A stretch of 64,000 bases of DNA from an uncultured Porphyromonadaceae bacterium (GTDB lineage Bacteria; Bacteroidota; Bacteroidia; Bacteroidales; Muribaculaceae), in the NCBI GenBank assembly GCA_900541835.1, contig UQLL01000003.1:71840-135839 (forward strand), read 5' to 3'. The notes under the pieces are model-generated. The model did no database searches. It was not told the DNA's origin and worked only from the letters and a program-made list of their open reading frames with translations. The translations under genes were made by a program, and so were the position numbers. Position 1 is the stretch's first letter. Each line of letters opens with the position of its first letter. Positions 35,764-45,315 of this stretch are shown here, one piece after another.

Positions 35764-35842
35764 AATGAACAATGAAAAATGAACAATGACAGCGACGCCG
35801 CAGGTCGGCGCGAAGCCCATCGTTCATTATTCATTGTTCATT
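35764..35842. repeat. Inverted AT-rich repeat between the two DUF4836 genes
   Basis: AATGAACAATGAAAAATGAA (from 35764) and its near-complement CGTTCATTATTCATTGTTCA (from 35821) flank a GC-rich core, AGCGACGCCGCAGGTCGGCGCG. The left arm is also an internal direct repeat of AATGAACAATG. Similar ATGAACAATG palindromes are common in Bacteroidales genomes. It lies within the probable operon and could attenuate or stabilise the transcript. Confidence 0.7.
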
Positions 35843-35858
35843 AAAACCACTTTCCGCT

Positions 35859-37178
35859 ATGAAAAAGATCCGCTTCATTCCCGCACTGCTGTTGGCCCTG
35901 CTGCTGCTCGGCTTGGCATCCTGCTCCGGCACCAAGGACGCCGACGCGCTACTGGGCACCGCACCCGCCGACGCCGACATGGCCGTCCTGCTCAATCTCC
36001 GGGAAGTCATCAAAGAGACCGGCGTCTCTTCCAAGGGGCAGAAGTTCGTCGTGCCCGACCAGTATGCCACTCTTGCCGCCCAGGGCAAGGGCAGTGTCCT
36101 CGAGCTCCTGCAGCAGGGAGGCGTGAAGCTCTCCTACGTCCTCGCCTTCTCCGCCAAGGGCGTCACCTACGTCACCGGCTTCGTGGCCGACGAGCAGGCC
36201 TTCCGTGCATACGTGGAGCAGGCCACGGGCCAGAAGTTCGCCTCCCGGGGCAAGCTCCAGGTCTGCGGATCCGTCGTAATCTCCGGCGACCGCTTCTGGC
36301 ACTCACAGCCCGGACGCGATGTCGAGGTCTCCGCATTCATGACCCTTGATGGCAAGAAGTCCCTGGCGCAGAGTGGGATCGGCAAGCTCATGCTCAAGAA
36401 GATTGACGACAAGCCCTTTTACGGCTTCGCTTCCACCGGCAATCTCGCCCAATTCGGAGCCAACCCCCAGGCAGCCCTCATGCTCGGCCAAATGTTCGGC
36501 GACGTCCGGTACGTCACCTTCGCCGGCGACATCGACGACGACGGCCTGGAGATCGATGGCGCCCTGCTCGACTCCAGGCTAAAGCCCGTCAAGGACACCG
36601 GCTTCTTCACCCGCGCCGACGAGAAAGTGCTCGCCAGCCTCTTCGGCCATGGCGACATGCTTGTCCTGGTCGGCATCAACCCCAAGAAGATGTCGGCCCT
36701 GGCCGCCCTCGTCTCCCCCAGGAACACCAAGATCGTCGACGCCTTTGCCGGCACCTTCGCCGTGGCCGCCAGCGTTGGCGAGATGACCCCCCGAGGCATT
36801 CCCGCCATGTCCGTGGCCGCCACCATACGCCCCAAGGCCGACACCAAGCCCCTCATGGAGATGGTCAAAAGCCTCGCCGCCTACGACGCCGACGGAGCCA
36901 TCCTCGACAACATGCTCATCATCAACACCAAGCCTGCCCCCGAGTCCTCCGGCGCCTCACTCCACCTCGACCAGCTCAAGGGCGCATACCTCGGCGTAGC
37001 ACTCTCCTCCCAGGCGATGGCCCAGTACAGCCAGGGCACCGCCGACGGCTGGGGCGGCGCTTATTTCAAGGTGGAGCCGGACAACGGCTCATACGAGCTC
37101 AAGAGCAAGGCCTACACCAGCTCACGCGAGCAGACACTGCTGTTGTTGCTCAAAAGTACAAATCTCAAGGCACTGTGA
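35859..37178 (+). CDS. DUF4836-like lipoprotein (second copy)
   Basis: This 439-residue paralogue of the preceding protein has lipobox LASC (Cys22) and the same succession: LLGTAPADADMAVLLNLRE, FVADEQAFRAYVEQ, DRFWHSQPGRDVEVS and a C-terminal FKVEPDNGSYELKSK. The stop overlaps the GTG start of the ABC ATPase (GTGA), indicating translational coupling. The pair of lipoproteins plus ATPase plus permease looks like one functional unit. Confidence 0.7.
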   Translation: MKKIRFIPALLLALLLLGLASCSGTKDADALLGTAPADADMAVLLNLREVIKETGVSSKGQKFVVPDQYATLAAQGKGSVLELLQQGGVKLSYVLAFSAKGVTYVTGFVADEQAFRAYVEQATGQKFASRGKLQVCGSVVISGDRFWHSQPGRDVEVSAFMTLDGKKSLAQSGIGKLMLKKIDDKPFYGFASTGNLAQFGANPQAALMLGQMFGDVRYVTFAGDIDDDGLEIDGALLDSRLKPVKDTGFFTRADEKVLASLFGHGDMLVLVGINPKKMSALAALVSPRNTKIVDAFAGTFAVAASVGEMTPRGIPAMSVAATIRPKADTKPLMEMVKSLAAYDADGAILDNMLIINTKPAPESSGASLHLDQLKGAYLGVALSSQAMAQYSQGTADGWGGAYFKVEPDNGSYELKSKAYTSSREQTLLLLLKSTNLKAL

Positions 37179-37843
37179 CGGATAAACATCCATTGCACAT
37201 CAACCAGATACGGCTGGAGCACGCGCTGCCGGCCGTATTCGCCGACCAGCCGCATCGCCCCTCCCAGGTCTGGGAGGGCGATGTAGTGCTTGAACGCGGC
37301 AAGACCTACATCATCGCCGCTGCCAGCGGCACCGGCAAGTCGTCCCTATGCGCATATATATACGGTGCGCGGCGCGACTACTCCGGCCATATCTGTTTCG
37401 ACGGCCAGGACGTCTCCGCTTTCACCATCGACCACTGGCTCTCGCTGCGCCGCACCGCCCTGGCCTACCTGCCACAGGAGCTCGACCTCTTCCCCGAGCT
37501 CAGCGCCTGGCAGAACATAGAGCTCAAGCGCCGACTCACCGACTTCACCCCACAGAGCAGGGTGGAGGAGTGGCTCCGCCAGCTTGGCATCGCCGACCGG
37601 CGCGACTTCCCCGTAGGCAAGATGTCCATCGGCCAGCAGCAGCGCGTCGGCATCATCCGCTCCCTCTGCCAGCCATTCGACTTCATCCTCCTCGACGAGC
37701 CGGTGAGCCATCTCGACGCCGACAACAACCGCCTGGCCGCACGCATGATTCTCGACGAGGCCGCCCGCCAGGGCGCCGCCGTCGTCGCGACGTCCGTCGG
37801 CAACCACCTCGCCATACCCGATCCCATAATCCTGGAGCTATGA
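37175..37843 (+). CDS. ABC transporter ATP-binding protein
   Basis: This 222-residue protein starts with GTG. Walker A is ASGTGKSS (about 50-57), the signature region is MSIGQQQR instead of canonical LSGGQ, and Walker B is FILLDEPVSHLD. The size and closeness to a single permease resemble LolD/MacB-type ATPases. Both ends overlap neighbours by four bases (GTGA with the lipoprotein gene, ATGA with the permease gene), so the three are translated together. It should power an inner-membrane complex acting on lipoproteins or peptides; the substrate is inferred only. Confidence 0.9.
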   Translation: MTDKHPLHINQIRLEHALPAVFADQPHRPSQVWEGDVVLERGKTYIIAAASGTGKSSLCAYIYGARRDYSGHICFDGQDVSAFTIDHWLSLRRTALAYLPQELDLFPELSAWQNIELKRRLTDFTPQSRVEEWLRQLGIADRRDFPVGKMSIGQQQRVGIIRSLCQPFDFILLDEPVSHLDADNNRLAARMILDEAARQGAAVVATSVGNHLAIPDPIILEL

Positions 37844-39027
37844 ACCCCGTAAGCAAGCTCTTGAGGCATAACCTGTCGCTGACACAGACCGTCGGCTTCG
37901 TGCTCGCCAACCTCGTCGGCCTCACCATAGTCGTGGCCGGACTCATGATTTACCTCGACGCCAAGCCCATCTGGAACGGCGACGACTCTTTCATGAAGAC
38001 AGACTATGTGGTAGTCAACAAGCGCGTGTCGATGCAGAACACCCTGGGCGCCTCCACCGCCTTCACCCCTGCCGAGGTCGCCGACCTCAAGGCCCGGCCC
38101 TGGGTGCGCTCCCTGGCTCCATTCACCACCGCCGACTTCCGCGTCAGCGCCTCCATCACCGCCCCCGGCCAGGACCGAGGCCTCAACACCTTCCTCTTCT
38201 TCGAGTCGCTGCCCAGGGAGTACGTCGACGTCGAGGGGAGCTGGACGTATAAGCCCGGCGACGCCACAGTGCCCGTCATCATGAGCCGCGACTACCTGGC
38301 CCTGTACAACTTCGGCTTCGCCACCTCCGCCGGCCTGCCCCAGGTCAGCGAGAAGATGATCAGCTCCGTGCCTCTGCAGCTCAACATCACAAGCAACGGC
38401 ACCCCCGGCATGGGCACCCGCGTGCAGGCCCGCATCGTCGGCTTCTCCTCACGCCTCAACACCATCCTCGTGCCACAGGAGTTCATGGACTGGGCCAACG
38501 CCACCTACGGCACCGGCGCCTCCCGCGAACCCTCGCGCATCATCATCGACACCAACTCGCCCGGCGACGTGGCCATCACCGACTACATCGACGAGCACGG
38601 CTGGGAGATTGGCGGCGACAAGTCCGCCGCCCGCGCCAGCTTCCTGCTCAACGTAGCCACCGGCGTGGTGCTGGCCATCGGCGTGGTCATCACCGCTCTC
38701 AGCTTCTTCGTGCTCTTCCTCAGTATCTCGCTGCTGATGCAGAAGAACCGCCCCAAGCTCCACTCGCTGCTCCAGCTCGGCTATCCCACGGCCGAAGTGG
38801 CGCGTCCCTACCGGCAGGTGGTGCTGCTGACGTCGGTCGTCACCTTCGCGCTGGCCGTCGGCGCCAGCTTCCTGCTTCGCGGCCTGTACATCGACTCCCT
38901 GCGCGCCATGGGGGGTGGCGCACCCGTGTGGCTTCCCGTCACGGCCGGCCTGGCGCTGACACTGCTCACCGCCCTGCTCAACACCTTGGCTATCAGGCGC
39001 CGTGTAGTCTCGGCTTTCTACAGTTAA
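37840..39027 (+). CDS. FtsX-type ABC transporter permease
   Basis: This 395-residue protein starts at 37840 (MNPVSKLLRHNLSL); a longer frame beginning at 37348 lies inside the ATPase gene. It has an N-terminal membrane helix (about 18-38), a large periplasmic domain, and three C-terminal helices (about 270-300, 325-350, 360-385; LAIGVVITALSFFVLFLSIS). This is the MacB/LolCE/FtsX topology. With the upstream ATPase it would form a homodimeric transporter of the mechanotransmission type rather than a classical importer. Confidence 0.87.
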   Translation: MNPVSKLLRHNLSLTQTVGFVLANLVGLTIVVAGLMIYLDAKPIWNGDDSFMKTDYVVVNKRVSMQNTLGASTAFTPAEVADLKARPWVRSLAPFTTADFRVSASITAPGQDRGLNTFLFFESLPREYVDVEGSWTYKPGDATVPVIMSRDYLALYNFGFATSAGLPQVSEKMISSVPLQLNITSNGTPGMGTRVQARIVGFSSRLNTILVPQEFMDWANATYGTGASREPSRIIIDTNSPGDVAITDYIDEHGWEIGGDKSAARASFLLNVATGVVLAIGVVITALSFFVLFLSISLLMQKNRPKLHSLLQLGYPTAEVARPYRQVVLLTSVVTFALAVGASFLLRGLYIDSLRAMGGGAPVWLPVTAGLALTLLTALLNTLAIRRRVVSAFYS

Positions 39028-39155
39028 TCACGTCGGTTTATCCAAGGGAGGGTGCCGCAAAACTCGCTGCAGTGACCGCTTCGCAGCAGTCTTCCTCTTC
39101 CTTCCGCCTTTATTGTTAAAACTGTTAATTAACCATTGTTAAAAGATGCGATTGT

Positions 39156-39187
39156 CTTGGGGATGCCATCTTTTTTTCTTAATTTTG
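39156..39187 (+). promoter_or_regulatory. Predicted promoter of the sus operon
   Basis: CTTG (39156-39159), a 20-bp spacer and TAATTTTG (39180-39187). Transcription from here gives a leader of about 275 bases before susC. Confidence 0.55.
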
Positions 39188-39469
39188 CCGCTGTTTAGGG
39201 AGAGAATAGGCATGTCGTAGGCTGTGGCGCATTGTGTCGAGGCGGAGATGTGGCCTGTTCCTCGCTGTCAGGGCTACATGTAAAAATTTGATGGAACATT
39301 CACACGGAGGCCGCTTCCCGCGGCCCGAAGCCATGAAAAGCTCGCCGCCATGTACTTCGCGCATGGCGGCTGTCGGTGTGTCCTCGCCTTTTGCCTGCCG
39401 CCCGCTGGCTTCGAGAGAGAAAAAACTGTATAATTAACCTATCAAATGCAAAACTAAATTCATTCTTGC
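39188..39469 (+). other. Long structured leader of the sus operon
   Basis: With 39028-39155 this makes a 442-base stretch without a supported gene. The leader holds two perfect hairpins: GGCCGC-TTCCC-GCGGCC (39309-39325) and GCCGCCATG (39344-39352) with CATGGCGGC (39362-39370). An AT-rich segment (39425-39469) lies before the ATG. A riboswitch class was not recognised. Long leaders of PUL operons in Bacteroides can be targets of antisense small RNAs, so post-transcriptional control is possible. Confidence 0.5.
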
Positions 39470-42400
39470 ATGAAGAACATTTGTTTTCATTCGACAAGGA
39501 AGCTGTGGGCCACACTGCTGATGCTGGTGTTGTTCGCACTTCCCGCTTTGGCCCAGAAGGTCACCATCACCGGCACGGTGACTGACCAGACGGGCGAAGC
39601 CCTGATCGGCGCGTCCGTGATGGAGAAAGGCACCACCAACGGTACCTCAACCGACATCGACGGCAACTACCAGCTCACCGTCGCGCCCGGCGCCACGCTG
39701 GTCTTCACCTACGTCGGCTACAACCCCGTAGAGGAAGCAATCTCCGGACGCACCCACATCAACGTGGTCATGACCGAGAACGCCACACAGCTCCAGGACG
39801 TTGTAGTCATCGGCTACGGTTCCGTCCGCAAGCAGGACGCCACCGGCTCGGTGGACCTGGTGATGCCCGACGAGATTGACGCCAACATCGCCACCTCCGC
39901 CCAGGACCTGCTCACCGGCGCAAGCCCCGGCGTGGTCGTGACCTCCAGCGGCGGCTCTCCCGAAGGCGGCGCTACCATCCGCATCCGCGGCGGCGCCTCC
40001 CTAAACGCCTCCAACGACCCGCTGATCGTGCTCGACGGAGTACCTCTCAGCAACGACGCCATCAACGGCATGTCCAACCCCCTGGCCATGATCGCCCCGG
40101 ACAACATCGAGTCCATGACCATTCTCAAGGACGCCTCCGCAACCGCCATCTACGGCTCCCGCGCATCCAACGGCGTCATCATCATCACCACCAAGAAGGG
40201 CCGCAGCGGCCGCCCGCAGGTCAACTTCTCGGCCAACGTCACCGTAAGCCACGACCGCAAGCGCTGGGACGTTCTCAGCGGCAACGAGTTCCGCGATATG
40301 ATCCTTGACACCTACGGCACCGAGTCCGCCGCATACCAGGCACTCGGCAAGGCCAACACCGAGTGGCAGGACGAAGTCCTCCGCACCGCCGTAAGCCAGG
40401 AATACAACCTCAGCGTAGGCGGCAAGGCAGGCTTCCTGCCCTACCGCGTCTCCGGCTCCTACACCATGAACAACGGTATCCTCAAGAACTCCCAGATGCA
40501 GCGCATTACCGCCGGCTTCAACCTCACCCCCGAGTTCTTCGACGGCCTCCTCAAGGTCAGCGCCAACGCCAAGGGCTACTACATCCGCAACCGCTTCACC
40601 GACGAAGGCTGCGTGGGCCTGGCGCTCGACGCCGATCCCACACGTCCCGTATGGTCCAACATCAAGTCCGGCAACAGCCAGTTCCCATACTTCTACAACG
40701 GCTACAGCTGCAACACCTCCGGCAATAACTTCAACGACCAGGGCACCCTCAACCCCCTGGCTTGCAATCAGGACAAAGACAATACCGCCAACATCTACCG
40801 TTCCAACGGCAACCTGCAGATCGACTACGCGCTGCACTTCCTGCCCGATCTGCACTTCAACCTCAACCTCGGCTACGACGTAAGCAAGGCAGAGAACGAC
40901 ATCTACCTCCAGCAGAACTCCCCCACGGCATGGAACTCCAACGCCAAGGACGGCGCCGGCACATACTACTACAGCTACGAGCTCCGCCGCAACACCCTGC
41001 TCGACTTCTACGCCAACTACAAGAAAGAGGTGGAGAGCATCTACTCCAACTTCGACATCATGGCCGGCTACTCCTGGCAGCGCTTCGACGGCCACGGCCG
41101 CAACAACGCCACCGTATACACCACCGAGGGCTTCCTGCTCCCTGGCGAGACCGGCGACGTCCTGACCGTCAACCCCGACACCAAGGACCGCATCGGCCAC
41201 GCCTACCTCGACGCACCCTACTACTTCTGGAACTCCGGCCGCCTCCAGCTCATCAGCTTCTTCGGCCGCTTCAACTACACCTTCAAGGATACATACCTGC
41301 TGACATTCACCTTGCGTGACGACGGCACCTCCCGCTTCAGCAAGGACAACCGCTGGGGCCTCTTCCCCTCCGTGGCCCTCGCATGGAAGATCAACAACAT
41401 GCCCTTCATGGAAGGCGTGCGCGACAACATGAACGAGTTCAAGCTCCGCCTCGGCTGGGGCCAGACCGGCCAGCAGAGCGTCGGCGGGTACTTCGACTAC
41501 ATGCCCACATACGCCATCTCGCAGCCCGGCTCCTACTATCCCAACCCCTACACCGGACTCTACGGCACTCCCGACAAGGATGCCCTCACCTACTATCCCA
41601 ACGGCTACAATCCCAACCTGAAGTGGGAGACCACCACCACCTGGAACGTCGGCCTCGACATGGGCTGGTGGAACAACCGCCTCACCGTGGCCCTCGACTG
41701 GTATCTGCGCAACTCCAAGGACCTGCTGGCCACCGTGACCGTAAGCCCCGGCGCCGCCACCACCAACGAGATGACCCAGAACGTAGGCTCCATGCGCAAC
41801 ATCGGCCTCGAGGCCACCATCGGCGCCCGCATCATCGAGACCCAGGACTTCACCTGGAACACATCCTATAACATCGCCTGGAACAAGAACGAGATCACCA
41901 AGCTCAACAACTCCGACGACCCCAACTACTACGTCACCCTCGGCGGCATGGGCGCCACCGGCAACACCTGCCAGGCTCACAAGGTAGGCCATCCCGCCTA
42001 CTCCTTCCTGCTCCTGGAGCAGGTCTACGACATCAACGGCCACCCCATCGAGGGCGCCTACGTGGACCAGAACGGCGACGGCCAGATCAACTCTTCCGAC
42101 TACGTGCTGCGCCACAGCAAGGACCCGAAGGTGACCATGAGCTGGAACAACACCCTCAGCTACAAGAACTGGGACTTCGGCATCAGCCTCCGCGCCTCCA
42201 TCGGCAACTACGTATATAATAATGTACGCGCCAAGCGCACCTACAAGTCCAACCTCTACGCCAACTCCACGCTGCGCAACCTCGTCAAGAGCGACGACTA
42301 CTTCATGACCCAGCAGTTCTACTCCGACTACTACCTGGAGAACGCCGGCTACGTGCGCTGCGACAACATCACCCTGGGCTACACCTGGCCCAACCTGCTC

Positions 42401-42556
42401 AACGACCGCCTCAAGCTGCGCCTCTACGGCGCCGTCCAGAACCCCTTCGTCATCACCCGCTACAAGGGCATCGACCCCGAGGTCTTCGACGGCATCGACA
42501 ACAGCGTATACCCGCGTCCCGTGAGCTACACCCTCGGCATCATCGCCACCTTCTAA
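39470..42556 (+). CDS. susC: SusC/RagA family TonB-dependent outer-membrane transporter
   Basis: This 1028-residue protein has a signal peptide (1-29, ending ALAQ), a carboxypeptidase-D regulatory-like domain (about 32-110; ITGTVTDQTGEALIGASV), a TonB box/plug region (DVVVIGYGSVRKQDATGSV; LQDV-type start) and a plug (SIRIRGGASLNASNDPLIVLDGVP form). A large 22-strand barrel ends in YTLGIIATF. It forms the outer-membrane channel of a SusCD glycan importer. Length and motifs fit the family. The next three genes give the starch-type order C-D-E-F. The symbol denotes the family, not a proven starch substrate. Confidence 0.95.
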   Translation: MKNICFHSTRKLWATLLMLVLFALPALAQKVTITGTVTDQTGEALIGASVMEKGTTNGTSTDIDGNYQLTVAPGATLVFTYVGYNPVEEAISGRTHINVVMTENATQLQDVVVIGYGSVRKQDATGSVDLVMPDEIDANIATSAQDLLTGASPGVVVTSSGGSPEGGATIRIRGGASLNASNDPLIVLDGVPLSNDAINGMSNPLAMIAPDNIESMTILKDASATAIYGSRASNGVIIITTKKGRSGRPQVNFSANVTVSHDRKRWDVLSGNEFRDMILDTYGTESAAYQALGKANTEWQDEVLRTAVSQEYNLSVGGKAGFLPYRVSGSYTMNNGILKNSQMQRITAGFNLTPEFFDGLLKVSANAKGYYIRNRFTDEGCVGLALDADPTRPVWSNIKSGNSQFPYFYNGYSCNTSGNNFNDQGTLNPLACNQDKDNTANIYRSNGNLQIDYALHFLPDLHFNLNLGYDVSKAENDIYLQQNSPTAWNSNAKDGAGTYYYSYELRRNTLLDFYANYKKEVESIYSNFDIMAGYSWQRFDGHGRNNATVYTTEGFLLPGETGDVLTVNPDTKDRIGHAYLDAPYYFWNSGRLQLISFFGRFNYTFKDTYLLTFTLRDDGTSRFSKDNRWGLFPSVALAWKINNMPFMEGVRDNMNEFKLRLGWGQTGQQSVGGYFDYMPTYAISQPGSYYPNPYTGLYGTPDKDALTYYPNGYNPNLKWETTTTWNVGLDMGWWNNRLTVALDWYLRNSKDLLATVTVSPGAATTNEMTQNVGSMRNIGLEATIGARIIETQDFTWNTSYNIAWNKNEITKLNNSDDPNYYVTLGGMGATGNTCQAHKVGHPAYSFLLLEQVYDINGHPIEGAYVDQNGDGQINSSDYVLRHSKDPKVTMSWNNTLSYKNWDFGISLRASIGNYVYNNVRAKRTYKSNLYANSTLRNLVKSDDYFMTQQFYSDYYLENAGYVRCDNITLGYTWPNLLNDRLKLRLYGAVQNPFVITRYKGIDPEVFDGIDNSVYPRPVSYTLGIIATF

Positions 42557-42589
42557 TCTCCCCTCGCAACCCTAATAGAAACAAAGCAA

Positions 42590-44347
42590 ATGAAATCGAT
42601 CATAAGCAAATTCTTCATCGGCGCGGCCCTGCTGGCCACCGCCGGCCTGGTCTCCTGCACAGGCGACCTGGACCAGCTGCCGAAGGACCCCAACGTGCTG
42701 ACGCCTGACCAGTTTGCCCAGAATCCCAAAGAGTACCTCGGCGGCATCCTCTCCAAGTGCTACCTCGGCCTGGCCGTCTCCGGCCAGTACGGACCCAATG
42801 GCGACGCCGACATCAAGGGCATGGACGGCGGCACCAGCCAGTGGTCACGCGTGAACTTCATCATGGAGGAGTTCCCCACCGACGTGGCTTACTGGATCTA
42901 CCAGGACCAGGGCGTGCCCGACATGGTTCAGGACACCTGGTCTGACAACAACAACCTCATCTACGGCGCATATTCCCGCTATTACACACACATCGCTATC
43001 TGCAACGACTTCATCCGTCTGACCCGCAACCTGGGTAACTATGGCATCACCGTGGGCGGCACCGGCGACAAGGCCATCAGCCAGGCCGAAGTGGACCAGT
43101 TCGTGCTCGAAGCACGCGCCCTGCGCGACCTCAGCTACTACTACATTATCAACTGGTTCGGTCGCGGTGTCGTGGCCTGGGACGACATGGACTACGGCCA
43201 GACGCCTCCGCAGGCCGAAAGCCGCAAGGCCCTCTTCGACAAGGTCGTGGCCGACCTGGAGGACGTGCTCGCACAGTTCCCCGACGGCCAGCCCGTCTAC
43301 GGCCGCATCGGCAAGGACGCCGTAGAGGCCCTGCTCTGCAAGTACTATCTCAACGCCGAGGTATTCACCGGCACCGCCATGTACGACAAGTGCTGGGAGC
43401 ACGCCCAGAACATCATCGGTCGCCACCAGGGCGGCGGCTACCAGAACTCCGGCCTGGCCAACAACTACCTGGCCCTCTTCTGCGGCAACAACGACATGTT
43501 CATGCCCGGTGGCTCCCTGCCCGCTCAGAACGAGATCCTCTGGGGCATCCCCTACGACTCCAACAACACCCAGCCCTACGGCGGCACCATGTTCCTCATC
43601 TGCGCTCCCATCAAGGACGCCGCCACCGATGATCAGATCGGCCAGGGATGGTGCAACAAGACCTACTACGGCATGAACTCCGCCTGGGGCTGTATGCGCA
43701 CCACTCCCGAGTTCTCGCGCATCTTCGGCTTCGTCGGCGGCAAGAGCATCGACAAGCGCTCCGCCCTGTGGCTGACCGAGGCCAACGACGCCGGATATCC
43801 CATGGATTTCAAGAATCCGACGGATTGGAACGGCTGCGGCTATTCCGCCATCAAGTGGACCAACTGCATGGCCGACGTCAATGGCACCCTGCCCGTATGG
43901 ACCGACCCCGCCAACGGCTGGACCCGCGTAGGCATACAGCCCGTCGACGCACCGTTCAACTTCCCTAACACCGACCTGCCCGTCATCCGCCTGGCCGACG
44001 TATACCTGATGGCAGCCGAGAGCGCCATGCGCGGCGCCGGCGACCAGGGCAAGGCCCTCGAGTACGTCAACCTCATCCGCACCCGCGCCGGCCTCACCGC
44101 CTGGAACGCTGCCGAGCTCACCCTCGACAACATCCTCGACGAGCGCGCCCGCGAACTCTACCAGGAGTGCACCCGACGCACCGACCTCATCCGCTTCAAC
44201 CGCTTCACCGGCTCGGCCTACACATGGGCATACAAGGGCGGCGTGCCCACCGGCGGCTCCCTCGACCCCACCCGCAACCTCTATCCCCTGCCCTCGCAGG
44301 TGATCGCAGGCTACGGCTCGGCAATGCAGCAGAACCCCGGCTACTAA
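42590..44347 (+). CDS. susD: SusD/RagB family outer-membrane lipoprotein
   Basis: This 585-residue protein has lipobox LVSC (Cys23) followed by TGDLDQLPKDPNVLT, the usual SusD opening. Internal TPR-like and glycan-binding regions follow (EARALRDLSYYYIINWFGRGV, DERARELYQECTRRTDLIRF). It forms the lid of the SusC channel and binds the glycan at the surface. It starts 33 bases after susC. Its aromatic-rich segments (YWIYQDQG, WSRVNF) are similar to those of starch-type SusD proteins, although the substrate is not proven. Confidence 0.95.
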   Translation: MKSIISKFFIGAALLATAGLVSCTGDLDQLPKDPNVLTPDQFAQNPKEYLGGILSKCYLGLAVSGQYGPNGDADIKGMDGGTSQWSRVNFIMEEFPTDVAYWIYQDQGVPDMVQDTWSDNNNLIYGAYSRYYTHIAICNDFIRLTRNLGNYGITVGGTGDKAISQAEVDQFVLEARALRDLSYYYIINWFGRGVVAWDDMDYGQTPPQAESRKALFDKVVADLEDVLAQFPDGQPVYGRIGKDAVEALLCKYYLNAEVFTGTAMYDKCWEHAQNIIGRHQGGGYQNSGLANNYLALFCGNNDMFMPGGSLPAQNEILWGIPYDSNNTQPYGGTMFLICAPIKDAATDDQIGQGWCNKTYYGMNSAWGCMRTTPEFSRIFGFVGGKSIDKRSALWLTEANDAGYPMDFKNPTDWNGCGYSAIKWTNCMADVNGTLPVWTDPANGWTRVGIQPVDAPFNFPNTDLPVIRLADVYLMAAESAMRGAGDQGKALEYVNLIRTRAGLTAWNAAELTLDNILDERARELYQECTRRTDLIRFNRFTGSAYTWAYKGGVPTGGSLDPTRNLYPLPSQVIAGYGSAMQQNPGY

Positions 44348-44370
44348 TAACCTCTTTACAGCATTCAACG

Positions 44371-45243
44371 ATGAAAAAATCAGTAATCCTGGCCTTCATG
44401 GCCATACTGCTCGGCTTTACGTTCACGAGCTGCAAGGAGGACACGCAGCCGCGACTGAGCAAGCCCACCAACTTCGTCCTCAACACCCCGCCCATGGCTG
44501 ACCAGCTCTACGTAATGTCCGCCACGAGCACCATCAACCTCACCGTGTCGCAGCCCAACTACGGCCTGGCCACCACCCCCCAGTACCAGGTGGAGATCGC
44601 CCGCACCGCCGACGGCTTCGAGACGGGTGAGTACCGCACCCTGCCCTCCACCACCACCGACGCCAAGATCGTGGTCGGCGGCGAGGAGTTCTGCCTGGCA
44701 CTGTGCGACCTGTGGGGATACACCGACCCCGAGAAGTTCGACAACAGCCCCCGCCCCGTATACGTCCGCGTACACGCCTGGGTGCCCAATGCCGACTACT
44801 CCTCCATCTACTCCAACGTAGTGGAGCTCAAGGCCGTGCAGCCTTACTTCGCAGTCAAGATTGCCGACACCATCCAGCTCGTAGGTGAGCCCGAAGGCTG
44901 GTCCACTGCCGTTAACGAGGACTGGCTCCTCTACGAGACCGAGCCGGGCAGCCTCGTATACCAGGGCACCTTCGAGATTCCCGAAGGTAAGTTCCTGTTC
45001 CGCTTCTACGACAAGTTCGACGCCGCCGAACCTTGGGACTGGTACTCCATCGGCGCCCAGGACGAGGATAACCTCGTCAACATCACCCTGACCGACGGCA
45101 GCTACTCCGGCGACCTGTGCTACGATCCCGCCACCAAGTCAGCCGGCAAGGGCTCCTGGCAGATCGAGAACTGGCCCGGCGGCACCGTCGAGATGACCGT
45201 CAACCTCAAAACCAAGAAGGTGGCCTTCACACTGGTACAGTAA
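44371..45243 (+). CDS. susE: SusE domain lipoprotein
   Basis: This 290-residue protein starts at 44371 (MKKSVILAFMAILLG) with lipobox FTSC (Cys21); the frame from 44167 runs inside susD. The SusE N-terminal domain is shown by PTNFVLNTPPMADQLY and YQVEIARTADGFETG. A C-terminal starch-binding-like module follows (LVGEPEGWSTAVNEDWLLYE; FRFYDKFDAAEPWDWYS). SusE proteins are surface glycan-binding lipoproteins. It starts 23 bases after susD. Confidence 0.88.
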   Translation: MKKSVILAFMAILLGFTFTSCKEDTQPRLSKPTNFVLNTPPMADQLYVMSATSTINLTVSQPNYGLATTPQYQVEIARTADGFETGEYRTLPSTTTDAKIVVGGEEFCLALCDLWGYTDPEKFDNSPRPVYVRVHAWVPNADYSSIYSNVVELKAVQPYFAVKIADTIQLVGEPEGWSTAVNEDWLLYETEPGSLVYQGTFEIPEGKFLFRFYDKFDAAEPWDWYSIGAQDEDNLVNITLTDGSYSGDLCYDPATKSAGKGSWQIENWPGGTVEMTVNLKTKKVAFTLVQ

Positions 45244-45315
45244 TAACCTATGCCGCGAGCCGGGGCTGCCTCCGTGGCGACGCTCCGGCCCACGGCTCCC
45301 AATTCAAAGACACAG

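Noticed and set aside
40001..42115. 704-residue minus-strand open frame opposite susC
   Set aside because: It is an antisense shadow of a GC-rich gene, with Val/Gly/Ala-rich composition and no domain; susC is strongly supported.
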